64,000 nucleotides of DNA from UBA2588 sp964343075 (GCA_964343075.1 CAYFGT010000001.1:62001-126000); one strand, 5' to 3'. Shown: positions 23,646-32,895, counted from the stretch's first letter. Program-made: numbers and translations. Notes: generated from the sequence alone by a model not told the origin.

Positions 23646-25406
23646 ATGCCCGATATACACAAATTAGATCCCTTATTGATTTCAAAAATCGCTGCAGGTG
23701 AAGTGATCGAGAGACCTGCTTCGGTTGTCAAAGAACTTATAGAAAACTCGATCGATGCTGGTTCCACTGAGATCAGAGTGAATATAACTGCAGGTGGTAG
23801 TCAATTACTTATAGTTAGCGATAACGGTACAGGGATGTCAGCAAACAATATGCGTATGGCATTTGAACACCACGCTACGAGTAAAATATACACTGTAGAT
23901 GATCTTTTTGGTATTTGTACTCTCGGTTTTAGAGGAGAAGCATTACCTAGTGTAGGCTCGGTAGCTCATGTCACTATGTTAAGTAGGTTGCAAGGTACGG
24001 ACTTTGGTAATCAATTGGTCAATTCTTTTGGTGTTTTGTCTGATGTTCAACCCTCTGGATGTCAACCAGGCACCCAAATTTCTGTTTCAAATATTTTTGA
24101 TAATTTACCGCCAAGGAAAAAGTTTCAAAAATCGACTAGAAGTGAAAATATGAAAATAAAGGAACTGATAGTTCGGTATATATGTGCGTATCCGGGAATT
24201 AAATTTAGGCTTACCTCTGACGATAAGAATGTGTTAGATAGTTCTGGGAACGGTAATTTAGAAGATGTTTTGTCGGTATGTTTCGGGCCTGAGCTATCTG
24301 GACAGTTCATCAGAGTGGATTTCGAACGGGATAATCATAAGTTGTATGGTTTTATATCCCCTGGTCATTTACACAGATCTAATAGGCAAGGAATGATCTT
24401 TTTTGTCAATGGTAGACTAGTGAACAATGCATTGCTTACTAGAGCGTTAACCGAGGCGTATCATGGTTTGATACCTGACAAACGATTCCCAATGGGACTA
24501 TTAAACATAACAATGCCAATGGACGTGATTGATGTAAATGCACATCCATCCAAAACAGAAGTACGCTTTCTTAGAGAATCACAAATATATTCCTATATTC
24601 AGCGAGCTGTCAGAGAGCATGTTTCTCAATTTGCTGGTGTTGCCCCTATCCGAGATAGTCAAAAAGATAAATCGATTTATGGATCAGAAGTCAACTTTGG
24701 GCGAGATACCCAATTCAACATGCAGTATGAGATTAACCTCAAACGAGATGATCAATTTGACATGCAGAATAATACTTCCATCGAAGACATAGAAATACAT
24801 GAGCAATATGATTCTCCTGGATTATTTAGGACTACATTAAGGAATATGCATGTGGTAGGGCAGGTACGATCCACTTATATAGTGGGAGAATCAGGATCAA
24901 GTGTTTATTTGATTGATCAGCATGCTGCTCACGAAAGAATCGTCTTTGACAAATTATCTAGTGAAGCAGCTCAGCAACAGCAAGCTCCCCAAGTATTACT
25001 AGAACCTATCCGTTTTGAATTAAGTGGCGACCAATCTGAATATATCCTGAATAATAAAGACCAACTGGAGTCGTTGGGTATTGTGGCTGATTTTTTTGGT
25101 GAAAATTCTTTTCTAATACGGGCTATCCCTAAATCAATCGCCACTTCAAGCAGCCAAAATTTCGTGGAAGATCTGTTGTTACAAATATCCGCACACTCAA
25201 TGGGGTTGCCGAATTATGCATTGATGGCTACTGTAGCGTGTCATTCTTCTATACGGGCTGGTCAGCGATTACCCTTAAGTGAGATGGAATCTTTGTTAGC
25301 GCAGTTAGCAGATACTCCAAATCCTCATACTTGTCCACATGGTCGCCCTACAGTTTTAGAAATGACCCAGTACTTCTTGGATAGGTCTTTTGGACGTATC
25401 AAATGA
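23646..25406 (+). CDS. mutL: DNA mismatch repair protein MutL
   Basis: MutL links mismatch recognition by MutS to strand cleavage. The 586-residue protein has the GHKL ATPase motifs ENSIDAG, DNGTGM, HATSKI and GFRGEALPSVGSV at the N terminus. A linker from about 340 to 390 is followed by a C-terminal dimerisation/endonuclease domain with DQHAAHERIVFD near residues 424-435, ACHSSIRAG and CPHGRPT. The endonuclease motif normally ends in Glu (DQHAxxExxxxE); here it ends in Asp. The presence of these motifs predicts a nicking MutL, as in bacteria that lack MutH. It overlaps nothing and converges with the Tat-peptide gene one base later. Confidence 0.97.
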   Translation: MPDIHKLDPLLISKIAAGEVIERPASVVKELIENSIDAGSTEIRVNITAGGSQLLIVSDNGTGMSANNMRMAFEHHATSKIYTVDDLFGICTLGFRGEALPSVGSVAHVTMLSRLQGTDFGNQLVNSFGVLSDVQPSGCQPGTQISVSNIFDNLPPRKKFQKSTRSENMKIKELIVRYICAYPGIKFRLTSDDKNVLDSSGNGNLEDVLSVCFGPELSGQFIRVDFERDNHKLYGFISPGHLHRSNRQGMIFFVNGRLVNNALLTRALTEAYHGLIPDKRFPMGLLNITMPMDVIDVNAHPSKTEVRFLRESQIYSYIQRAVREHVSQFAGVAPIRDSQKDKSIYGSEVNFGRDTQFNMQYEINLKRDDQFDMQNNTSIEDIEIHEQYDSPGLFRTTLRNMHVVGQVRSTYIVGESGSSVYLIDQHAAHERIVFDKLSSEAAQQQQAPQVLLEPIRFELSGDQSEYILNNKDQLESLGIVADFFGENSFLIRAIPKSIATSSSQNFVEDLLLQISAHSMGLPNYALMATVACHSSIRAGQRLPLSEMESLLAQLADTPNPHTCPHGRPTVLEMTQYFLDRSFGRIK

Positions 25407-25586
25407 TTAAATCTTAGGGTCCTTTGGTGTGAATATGGAATCAGTGTTCTGATTTGCGGTATAAGTTGAATCTTTTCGTATCCAGTTCAATAAAGGACTG
25501 CTTCCTAAAGCCACTGCAGCAGTAGCGATGCCTACTTTAGATAAGAAAGATCTTCTCGATTCATTAGATTTATTGATTTTGGACAT
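25407..25586 (-). CDS. Small twin-arginine (Tat) signal protein, 59 residues
   Basis: The frame ATG 25586 to TAA 25407 encodes a 59-residue protein with SRRSFLSKVGIATAAVALG near the N terminus. This is a clear Tat motif (S-R-R-x-F-L) followed by a hydrophobic stretch. The remainder is a short polar tail. It has its own promoter (25616-25643). The size recalls the small 'formate dehydrogenase region Tat target' peptides (about 65 residues) found near molybdo-enzymes, but the FdhA-like gene is 7 kb away, so that link is speculative. It begins directly beside the mutL stop, tail-to-tail. Confidence 0.65.
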   Translation of the reverse strand: MSKINKSNESRRSFLSKVGIATAAVALGSSPLLNWIRKDSTYTANQNTDSIFTPKDPKI

Positions 25587-25615
25587 TTTTCGCCTTTATG
25601 TATTCTTTATATAAT

Positions 25616-25643
25616 ATTTTACACTGGGTATTAGACTTTGCAA
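25616..25643 (-). promoter_or_regulatory. Promoter for the Tat-signal peptide gene
   Basis: On the minus strand TTGCAA (25638-25643), a 16-base spacer and TAAAAT (25616-25621) give a good -35/-10 match with a start near 25609, about 23 bases before the ATG at 25586. Confidence 0.45.
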
Positions 25644-25670
25644 CCTGAATCTTACTTAATAATTAGGCAT

Positions 25671-28163
25671 TCATTCATATAGGTAATAATCTCCGTGGAA
25701 CCAATCTTGGTTAGTCTTGCGGAAAAACAGATAATTTCGAATGGAATTCCAAAAGTCTGTTTTAAATATTGATTCTTGTAAATATTGATAATCTAGATAC
25801 AACTCTTGGGATAAAGATTCATCACTACGATTTTCCCCAGGTCGTCTATAAATTTCAGGAAACCATAATATATTTCTAGTTGGCCCGATGATTGATTTGG
25901 AATTAGCTTGGGATTTGTAAAAGGGATGGTGGATTTCACTTATGAGAAAGTTTTGGTTTTTGTTAAGGTCATTGTAGGTAACGCAAGATTCATTCCATTC
26001 AGGATCACCATGCAACTTAAAACACCTAAAGTTGACAGAACCTTCTATGTCGTAATGCCTAGCATACCAGTGCATTGGATACCATATGTCATAATCAATA
26101 GTGGTTAAAGGTAGCGATCCGTTAGACTGGGCATTACGATCATCGAAATATTGTGGCAAATTATGGCTTCCTTGGGCGTATACCATTAACTGCTTGAGGG
26201 AGTCATCATTGCGGTGGTTGAGATAGTAGGTATTGATGATTGTAAGTATCAGCAGTATAGATGCGATTGGCAATATTATTGCGGAATTATAGGTTTTGTT
26301 GTTTTGATGCTTAAAGATTGAAGCCCCTATAAATGCTAGTGAGATAGATAATATTATTAAAAGTATCACTACCAGTAGATTCTGGCTTAAAGAAAGGATG
26401 CTAAGCATTATTAAGGATATCCCGAAACTACACGAAACTATCAGACATATATCTGTTACATTTGTTTTTAGACGGTTTTCATTTTGTTTGAATAATGACC
26501 CTAAAAAAACGGCGCTAGTCAATATCAAGGGCACACTCATGTAGGTTAGGAGCCAAGGCATTTTTTCTGAGGCAATAGTGAAAAATATTAAAGCAATAAT
26601 GGCCCATAGACTGAATAAACTACCGAATAAACTTTTTGTTTTGAGAGACCATACAATACCAATCACTCCAAAAATAACTGGTAGAAATTCATAGACTGTT
26701 AAGCCGATGAAATAGTAATACCAAGGTTGATTGCCTCTGGCAACTTCTTGTTGCGCCATCCAATATCCCAAGCTTTGCCAGATTCCGGTGTAGAAACCCT
26801 GAGAGTTTGTGAAATAAGTAGTATATGTAACCAGTATAATAACCGTAAATACTCCAAATGTTACTATCCATTTATAAGAGAATCTCCATAGTCCCACTGC
26901 AATTGAAACAGAATAGAAAATAACAATGATAGTAAGGCTTAATAGCCCTGATAATGTTATAAATTCGTTAAACACGTGTGTTCCAGGGAAGATCACTTGC
27001 AACAAATAGGGCAATAAAATTTCACCAGATGTAATAAGTAAATGGTGTATCCCTATGATTATTGTGGAGTATAGGAATATTGCCTTGAATATTGGGTTCT
27101 GTATGTGTTTGATCCAATACACAAAAATACTGATAATTACTAAGGAAGTTGCTAGTGATATGCCTACATTATTATGAGGAGCATTTAGAACAGCAATTAA
27201 ATAAGCATATATGGTGTAGATTATTAGTAAGAATATTGAAAACACCTTAAATATAGGGAGAAAATTTGTTTTAATTAATATGCTAGTAGTGATTACACTA
27301 CATATAATTACGGGGAGTATGACCGTCACCGGATTGTTGACTAGTTCACTGACGTTTACCCAAGGATTCCCTGTCCCCAGAGCTCCTGTAAGTGGATTAT
27401 TGCTTCCTTCAGCTGCTACTAAGGTTATTCCGATAAATGTTTGGGAAAACCCAGTTAGTGCTGTACAAAGAGGAAATACTAACCCAAATGTTAGGATGGA
27501 AAGGTCCCATAATCTAGGTAATAGTATTTTAGATGAAATACTATTCACAGATTTATTGACTGTTAAAAATAATATGGCTACGAACAACGTGGTTCCCATA
27601 GTGGCAACTATAAAATAGCTTGTCTCCTTAGTGCTAAAAATGAGTCCTAAAATAGCAGCTATATATATTAGGAATCTATATTTCCCTGAGTATGCGTATT
27701 TATAGGCAAGTATGAATAATAAGAATGACAGGAACACCATAATGATGTCATTCCGGGCAAATCTGCTCATATATACTAAAGATGGCGAGAAGCTGAGCAT
27801 GATAGCCATTATTAAAGTTGTTGGTTTACCAATTGACCCTGCTATAAATAAAGGTAGGCAAATCAGTGCAGTTCCGGTAATCACATAAAGAATGCGACCA
27901 GAGAATAATGAGTCTCCTATTACCTTAAATATGATACTGACAGTTTCTATTTGTAGAGGGCCATGCATCCAAGCTGAATGTTCATATAACCCGTCTGTCA
28001 TTAATTTAAAAGATGCCATTAGATGGATCGCTTCATCATAATGTACGGCCCGGGAGTCTAGATCGATTAATCTCAATATTAATCCGGATACAATCACTAA
28101 TATGTAGGCACATGTGTACCAAGACATAGCTGATTTGCCCAATTTATTTTTCCTTAAACTCAT
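25671..28163 (-). CDS. Glycosyltransferase family 39 (TIGR03663-like) membrane protein
   Basis: A polytopic membrane protein of about 830 residues with the GT-C fold hallmark close to the N terminus: LDSRAVHYDEAIHLM (acidic DE in the first periplasmic loop) and YEHSAWMHGPLQIE. This pattern is known from the Chloroflexi/Archaea family TIGR03663. More than ten hydrophobic helices follow, then a polar C-terminal domain of about 170 residues. It probably transfers sugars from lipid carriers at the cell surface. The ATG at 28163 overlaps the upstream DUF2298 gene; a TTG at 28142 directly behind AAGGA is an equally good start. It is co-transcribed with the DUF2298 gene, a pairing that recurs as a single fused gene at 58125. 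Confidence 0.85.
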   Translation of the reverse strand: MSLRKNKLGKSAMSWYTCAYILVIVSGLILRLIDLDSRAVHYDEAIHLMASFKLMTDGLYEHSAWMHGPLQIETVSIIFKVIGDSLFSGRILYVITGTALICLPLFIAGSIGKPTTLIMAIMLSFSPSLVYMSRFARNDIIMVFLSFLLFILAYKYAYSGKYRFLIYIAAILGLIFSTKETSYFIVATMGTTLFVAILFLTVNKSVNSISSKILLPRLWDLSILTFGLVFPLCTALTGFSQTFIGITLVAAEGSNNPLTGALGTGNPWVNVSELVNNPVTVILPVIICSVITTSILIKTNFLPIFKVFSIFLLIIYTIYAYLIAVLNAPHNNVGISLATSLVIISIFVYWIKHIQNPIFKAIFLYSTIIIGIHHLLITSGEILLPYLLQVIFPGTHVFNEFITLSGLLSLTIIVIFYSVSIAVGLWRFSYKWIVTFGVFTVIILVTYTTYFTNSQGFYTGIWQSLGYWMAQQEVARGNQPWYYYFIGLTVYEFLPVIFGVIGIVWSLKTKSLFGSLFSLWAIIALIFFTIASEKMPWLLTYMSVPLILTSAVFLGSLFKQNENRLKTNVTDICLIVSCSFGISLIMLSILSLSQNLLVVILLIILSISLAFIGASIFKHQNNKTYNSAIILPIASILLILTIINTYYLNHRNDDSLKQLMVYAQGSHNLPQYFDDRNAQSNGSLPLTTIDYDIWYPMHWYARHYDIEGSVNFRCFKLHGDPEWNESCVTYNDLNKNQNFLISEIHHPFYKSQANSKSIIGPTRNILWFPEIYRRPGENRSDESLSQELYLDYQYLQESIFKTDFWNSIRNYLFFRKTNQDWFHGDYYLYE

Positions 28164-30495
28164 AATGCACAGTACCGTAAATCTTGTAATCGTGATTAGA
28201 GTAGAGTAGCACCAATGAATTATCAAATAAGCTACTGGTGTACGAACTATAAATGGATTTGACTAATGGACTTGTCGTTATAAGGCCGATGTCGTATTTG
28301 TCTATTATGTAAGTAAGTGAGTTGGTGTTATTTGTTGTGTATAAGGTGTCTATATCTGTTTGGCGCTCGATAATATTAGGTGCGTTACCTCTCCACTGGA
28401 TTTGGTGTCCTGGCCAACTTAAAACAGATTGATGCCCTGAAAAAGAAGATAGTCGACCATGTGTTGAATAGTCAGTTCCGTAAGGCTCGGCTAAGACTTG
28501 AAATGGCTGTTCCCGAAGCCAAGAAATGGCCTGGTATTCAGTTAAATTATACGCTTGTAAAAATTGTTCCCCGTTTAATGAAAGTTCTGCAACAGAGTTC
28601 CATGTGTGGTTAGCAAATAAGGCTACAGGGTAATATAGAGGCCCTGAAAACATTAAGGCTGTGAGGATTACAATACCGAAGGTGCGGAACCTTCCCTTAC
28701 TCAGGGTACGATTATGCTCAGCTATGGCATTGCAGATTAGTTGAATTGTTACCGCTACTCCTAATAAAATCCACGCTTGATAATGAAATTTGAACACAGT
28801 GTTCATTCGGTTGTTGAATACGTCGACTATATAAAATAATTCTCCTAAAGTTAGCATTAAATACCCAGCACTAAAGAGAACATGAGCGAAACTATTTATT
28901 TTTGATTCGAGAGAAAGCTTGCTTGAATTGAATAGTAAGAACAAACTCATTCCCATTAATACAGACATTGGTAAAGAAATCAGCCATTTGTCAGTTATTA
29001 TTATGGCAATCGAAGTCCATGATGAGCTGAATAATACTGATATAGTCCACAATGATAATGGAGCCAAGGCTATTATGAAAGGGATAATAAATTCGTACTT
29101 TGTGATAGTTTTTAGTCGCGTTTTTATTGTTTGAAATGATTTGTAATATAAGACCAAAGACCCCAGTATCCAGGTGCCATTAACTAACAACATATGTGAA
29201 ATCCGAGTGTTTAGTACGGTGTTTATAGCTATACTTGAATTGGTGCTTTCGTAATTGATAATAAATGGGCCTCCTATAGCCAAAACCACTATCAAGATTA
29301 AAGCGGAAAGTCCAGTTACCTTGAATATGGTTAAGATCTCGAAAGGATGCCGCTTATTCATGTAATAGATTAACGCTACAGCAAGTAGGATAATGCTCAC
29401 GGGTAAATTCCAAGGATTGATTAGTGTACTAATTGCTATCAAGAATGAGGCTATGCTTAAAGGCTTTAATAATCCTGATCTTGTATGCTGAAAAGCATTA
29501 TTAGGGGACTGGCATAATAGAAGTACAGGATAGAAAAGCATCAGCATAAATGGTAATGAAATAAGATGTGCATGCAGATCTCCAACTAGAAAGCTGAATA
29601 GTGGGAATTCGGTTATCGTGTAATCAATATTGTCACCATTAGGACCGAAAGTGTTTATTATTCTGCTGGATCGCCACCACCAAGTATGGTCTAAAGGGAA
29701 TAAAGATAATGGTTTATTTGTGATAGGAAGAAGGTTTTCTATTGCTATCCAGTTCGCTAATCTAGCGGGATATATATTAAGGGATCGTATAAATTCTAAT
29801 ATCCCTAACTGATTACCTAATGTCAAAATGGCGATTGGAGGTAGTAGCGATAATTGGTATGCTAGCTTAGGCTTAAATAAATATATGCAGTTATAGCTGA
29901 TTCCATATGTAACAGTTGCAGACGCAGCAAAAATGAATATTATTGCCAGATTATATGTCGAAGCTGGTGCTGTGTTTGACAGGATTCCGAGTACTCCCAT
30001 TATGAAATGACCGAAATAGTAGTAATTAAGGTGAGTAGAAGCAAACCATAAATCTGGAGGAGGAGAAATTCCGGAAAGCATAATCGAATTCAAGATCATG
30101 AAATCCATCGGCTTTTCTGTTAGCTCAATTGCCGGACTTTGTGCTACAAAAAACGCACATATAAGGAAGCTACCAGCAAAAATTAATTCTCCAAATACGA
30201 CTGTTTTAATGTTGTTACGGAACCAGGCCCAAGGGGCGGAAAAAAAATAAGATCGTAACCACAAGAATTCAAATATGACTAATAACATTAACACCAATAT
30301 GATTTGATATGGCCCTGTTTTTAATACTTCTAAGCTGGAAGTAATCCATACAGAGTAAGCTAAAATACTTATGGAAATAACTTTAGAAATAGTGTAGCCG
30401 TGATCGGGTAATTTGTTGAAAAGTCGATAACATATTGGGAAGCCTAAGAGTCCTAGGAATTGGGTCAATAAAATCCATGATATGATTTCTTGCAC
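28144..30495 (-). CDS. DUF2298 ('YYY' motif) multi-pass membrane protein
   Basis: The 783-residue protein is almost entirely transmembrane and has the family's name-giving motif in THLNYYYFGHF, plus TEFPLFSFLVGDLHAHLISL, MNTVFKFHYQAW and SGHQSVLSWPGHQIQW. The same motifs appear in the C-terminal half of the giant protein at 58125-62432. DUF2298 proteins are found mainly in Chloroflexi and Archaea and are linked with GT39 enzymes; the biochemical role is unknown, presumably envelope glycan assembly. The start is GTG at 30495, 15 bases after ftsY. The next gene starts at or just before its stop. Confidence 0.88.
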   Translation of the reverse strand: MQEIISWILLTQFLGLLGFPICYRLFNKLPDHGYTISKVISISILAYSVWITSSLEVLKTGPYQIILVLMLLVIFEFLWLRSYFFSAPWAWFRNNIKTVVFGELIFAGSFLICAFFVAQSPAIELTEKPMDFMILNSIMLSGISPPPDLWFASTHLNYYYFGHFIMGVLGILSNTAPASTYNLAIIFIFAASATVTYGISYNCIYLFKPKLAYQLSLLPPIAILTLGNQLGILEFIRSLNIYPARLANWIAIENLLPITNKPLSLFPLDHTWWWRSSRIINTFGPNGDNIDYTITEFPLFSFLVGDLHAHLISLPFMLMLFYPVLLLCQSPNNAFQHTRSGLLKPLSIASFLIAISTLINPWNLPVSIILLAVALIYYMNKRHPFEILTIFKVTGLSALILIVVLAIGGPFIINYESTNSSIAINTVLNTRISHMLLVNGTWILGSLVLYYKSFQTIKTRLKTITKYEFIIPFIIALAPLSLWTISVLFSSSWTSIAIIITDKWLISLPMSVLMGMSLFLLFNSSKLSLESKINSFAHVLFSAGYLMLTLGELFYIVDVFNNRMNTVFKFHYQAWILLGVAVTIQLICNAIAEHNRTLSKGRFRTFGIVILTALMFSGPLYYPVALFANHTWNSVAELSLNGEQFLQAYNLTEYQAISWLREQPFQVLAEPYGTDYSTHGRLSSFSGHQSVLSWPGHQIQWRGNAPNIIERQTDIDTLYTTNNTNSLTYIIDKYDIGLITTSPLVKSIYSSYTSSLFDNSLVLLYSNHDYKIYGTVHYEFKEK

Positions 30496-30510
30496 TTCTT
30501 AACCTAACAT

Positions 30511-31452
30511 CTAATGATCTAATATGGCTTCAACGAATTCACTTGGATCGAAAATGGCGATGTCATCTTCTTTTTCGCCAGTTCCTATGAAAAGTATGGG
30601 GATTTCTAATTCCGACGTTATTGGAAAAACAACACCGCCTTTTGATGTCCCATCTAGTTTTGTTAGGAATATTCCTGAAGTTTGAGCCGAGTTAGTGAAG
30701 GATTTGGCTTGCTCGAGTCCATTTAGACCGGTCGTGGCATCTAAGACCAAAATTACTTCATGAGGGGCGCTGTCATCGTGTTGGCCAAGCACACGTTTAA
30801 TTTTTGTAAGTTCATCCATCAGGTTGCTTTTATTGTTCATACGACCTGCTGTGTCTATGAGCAGAATATCTGTATCGCGTGCGAGCGCAGCTTGGTAGGA
30901 GTCATAGACAACCGCTCCTGGATCAGAACCCTGAGGTTGCTTCACTATATCTACCCCTAAAGTATTTGCCCAGTATGACAGTTGCTCTGCTGCAGCTGCC
31001 CTAAAGGTGTCACCAGCGCTTAATAGTACAGATTTATCTTGCTTAGTAAATAAAGATGCTAGTTTTGCAATACTAGTGGTCTTGCCCACACCATTAATGC
31101 CAACTACTAGGATTACAAAAGGCTTAGCGTCTATGAATTGCATATGTGGCCTTGATGAGAAAGTTAGATAATTTATTAGAACTTCTTTGAGAATAGATAT
31201 AGAACTTTGAGCATGGTCTCTTTTATTGTCACTTAGTCGCAGTTTTACTTCTTCAATGATGTTCATAGAGGTTTGATAGCCGACATCAGACGATAATAAG
31301 ATCTCTTCTAATAGTTCGTATTCTTCATTGGAAAGGTTCTGTTTTTGGAACAAAGAAGGTAGTTTTGAGAACCAGCTTTGCTTGCTTTTGATTACTGCTT
31401 TGGTGGTTTGTTCTAAATTTGTGGTACCGGATTTTTTAAATAAGTTCAACAT
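30511..31452 (-). CDS. ftsY: Signal recognition particle receptor FtsY
   Basis: FtsY is the membrane-associated GTPase that receives SRP-ribosome complexes. The 313-residue protein consists of only the N and G domains; the long acidic A domain of E. coli FtsY is absent, as in many bacteria. Motifs are GINGVGKTTSIAKLA (P-loop, about residue 116), DTFRAAAAEQL, DTAGRMNNKSNLMDEL and TKLDGTSKGGVVFPI. It lies between rnc and the DUF2298 gene with 2 and 15 base gaps, in the common rnc-ftsY arrangement. Confidence 0.97.
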   Translation of the reverse strand: MLNLFKKSGTTNLEQTTKAVIKSKQSWFSKLPSLFQKQNLSNEEYELLEEILLSSDVGYQTSMNIIEEVKLRLSDNKRDHAQSSISILKEVLINYLTFSSRPHMQFIDAKPFVILVVGINGVGKTTSIAKLASLFTKQDKSVLLSAGDTFRAAAAEQLSYWANTLGVDIVKQPQGSDPGAVVYDSYQAALARDTDILLIDTAGRMNNKSNLMDELTKIKRVLGQHDDSAPHEVILVLDATTGLNGLEQAKSFTNSAQTSGIFLTKLDGTSKGGVVFPITSELEIPILFIGTGEKEDDIAIFDPSEFVEAILDH

Positions 31453-31454
31453 AT

Positions 31455-32195
31455 TTATAAATTCTCTAGGATGAGTTTTTGTAAAGCGATGTACGCTACT
31501 TTGGATTCCGCTTCGGACTTCGAACTACCTTTGGCAATGGCTATTGTTACTGATTGTACTGCAACTGATATCTCAAATGTGGGTTCGTGATCAGGTCCTG
31601 ATTGAGATATTATCTTGTATTTAGGTAATTCTTGGTATGTTTTCTGCGTAAATTCTTGTAGGTCTGATTTAGGATCGTTCCCATGTAACCCTTTTAAAGA
31701 CATCTCGTCTATTTTTGATTTGAAGGAGTCTAAAATGAAAGTTTTAGTGGGATCAAGGCCTCTATCTAAATATATAGCTGCTGTTATAGATTCAAATATA
31801 GCTGCCACTACCGACCGCTTTCGAGACCCATTGCTAAGTCTCTCTCCTTTGCCTGTAATTATAAATTGATCTATTCCCATCTTTTGACCAATTTGGAATA
31901 AGGATTCTCCGGAGACTAATGCGGATCTCATTTTAGTAAGCTCCCCTTCTGATAAGTTGGGGAATTTCACATATAATTGCTCAGCGATAATTTGTCCTAG
32001 TATGGAATCTCCTAGAAATTCGAGCCTCTCGTATGATAGTAAATCGGGATCAGGCTGCTCATTTATGAACGATTTGTGCGTTACAGCTTGTTTAAGCAAG
32101 CGCAAGTCGTCAAATTTTACGTTAATTACTTTTTGTAGCTGCTTTAAATCTGACAAGTTAGTCCGCCTGTATTCTATACTACTCCTAGAGGCCAA
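31455..32195 (-). CDS. rnc: Ribonuclease III
   Basis: RNase III cleaves double-stranded RNA in rRNA and mRNA processing. The 246-residue protein has the signature YERLEFLGDSILG (about residue 55), the catalytic acidic residues in this helix and in the AIFESITAAIYLDRG helix, and a C-terminal double-stranded RNA-binding domain from DPKSDLQEFTQ to the end. The ATG at 32195 overlaps the upstream gene by 22 bases; a TTG near 32159 behind AGGCGG would give a more typical RNase III N terminus. Both are plausible. Confidence 0.96.
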   Translation of the reverse strand: MASRSSIEYRRTNLSDLKQLQKVINVKFDDLRLLKQAVTHKSFINEQPDPDLLSYERLEFLGDSILGQIIAEQLYVKFPNLSEGELTKMRSALVSGESLFQIGQKMGIDQFIITGKGERLSNGSRKRSVVAAIFESITAAIYLDRGLDPTKTFILDSFKSKIDEMSLKGLHGNDPKSDLQEFTQKTYQELPKYKIISQSGPDHEPTFEISVAVQSVTIAIAKGSSKSEAESKVAYIALQKLILENL

Positions 32196-32812
32196 GGTGG
32201 TTGAGGTCGTTTCATTTCCCCTACGTAGTTAAATGATCCCATTACTTCCATTAAAGAAGTAAACATCGAGGCACTATCTTCTTCTGGAGGAACAAACATT
32301 TTGAGAAATGTTGACTGACCAGATTCAAAATGAAAAGTGGGGACACCAAAAGCTCCCAATTCTTCAGAGGCAAATGTGTGACTATCCCCTATTTCTGTAA
32401 GTAGATTAGTATCCAAGAGATGCTTCTTGAACAATTCAAGGTCAGCGCCCGCCTCAGCCGCTGCTGATTCGATGACAGATGTATCTGTTAGGTCCAATTT
32501 CTCTTCGTGCCGCTTTTTAAGAAGAATTATTAGGAAATTTTCAAATAATGCTGTTCCTTGTTTTTTTATTGCAAGACCAGCCTGGTGAGCTATCAAAGTA
32601 TTATCTTTGCCTTGTAATACATCAGGATGCTCCCAATATTTGAAATCTTCTGGGTTATTTGCTTGAGCCAATGAGAAAGGCTTCCAGTCTATATTGATAT
32701 CAGCGTCTAAATGTTTTCTTACTTGCGTTAGCCATACAGCAACGTTGTATACGAATGGTCAACGGAAATCGAAATATATGGAGAAATTGTAAGTTTTAGA
32801 TTCTGCAGTCAT
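32174..32812 (-). CDS. Probable selenoprotein: DsbA/2-hydroxychromene isomerase-family protein with in-frame UGA (Sec18)
   Basis: Reading from ATG 32812, the frame meets TGA at 32761-32759 and then stays open to the stop at 32174, giving 212 residues with TGA as selenocysteine. The context is FSIYFDFR-U-PFVYNVAVWL. In DsbA-family and FrnE/hydroxychromene-isomerase-like proteins this place is the Cys of DFxCPxC/xY, so U replaces the redox Cys; the second Cys of CxxC is absent. The cis-Pro loop is present (GAFGVPTFHF). GGAGG with a 5-base spacer precedes the ATG and a TTGACA/TAGAAT promoter lies just upstream, so translation clearly begins before the UGA. An ordinary caller would report only a 165-residue fragment from 32671. 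The protein lacks a signal peptide and is probably cytoplasmic. It heads the rnc-ftsY operon. A nonsense mutation is the alternative. Confidence 0.82.
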
Positions 32813-32844
32813 TTTCCCCTCCGTTCATGTAGTAGTCAAAGATG

Positions 32845-32874
32845 ATTCTAACTTCATTCGAAATTCATTGTCAA
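32845..32874 (-). promoter_or_regulatory. Promoter for the DsbA-like-rnc-ftsY operon
   Basis: On the minus strand a perfect TTGACA (32869-32874), an 18-base spacer and TAGAAT (32845-32850) predict a start near 32838, about 26 bases before the ATG at 32812. A second TTGACA sits just upstream. The box overlaps the divergent promoter of the CCA enzyme gene. Confidence 0.6.
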
Positions 32875-32895
32875 AGAATTACTGTCAAATATAAA
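32868..32895 (+). promoter_or_regulatory. Promoter for the CCA-adding enzyme gene
   Basis: TTGTCA (32868-32873), a 16-base spacer and TATAAA (32890-32895) on the plus strand. Its -35 box shares bases with the divergent minus-strand promoter, so the two RNA polymerase sites should exclude each other. Confidence 0.5.

Noticed and set aside
32174..32671. DsbA-like gene as a 165-residue protein starting at 32671
   Set aside because: It would lack the active-site segment, while a strong promoter, ribosome site and in-frame family sequence lie upstream of the UGA.
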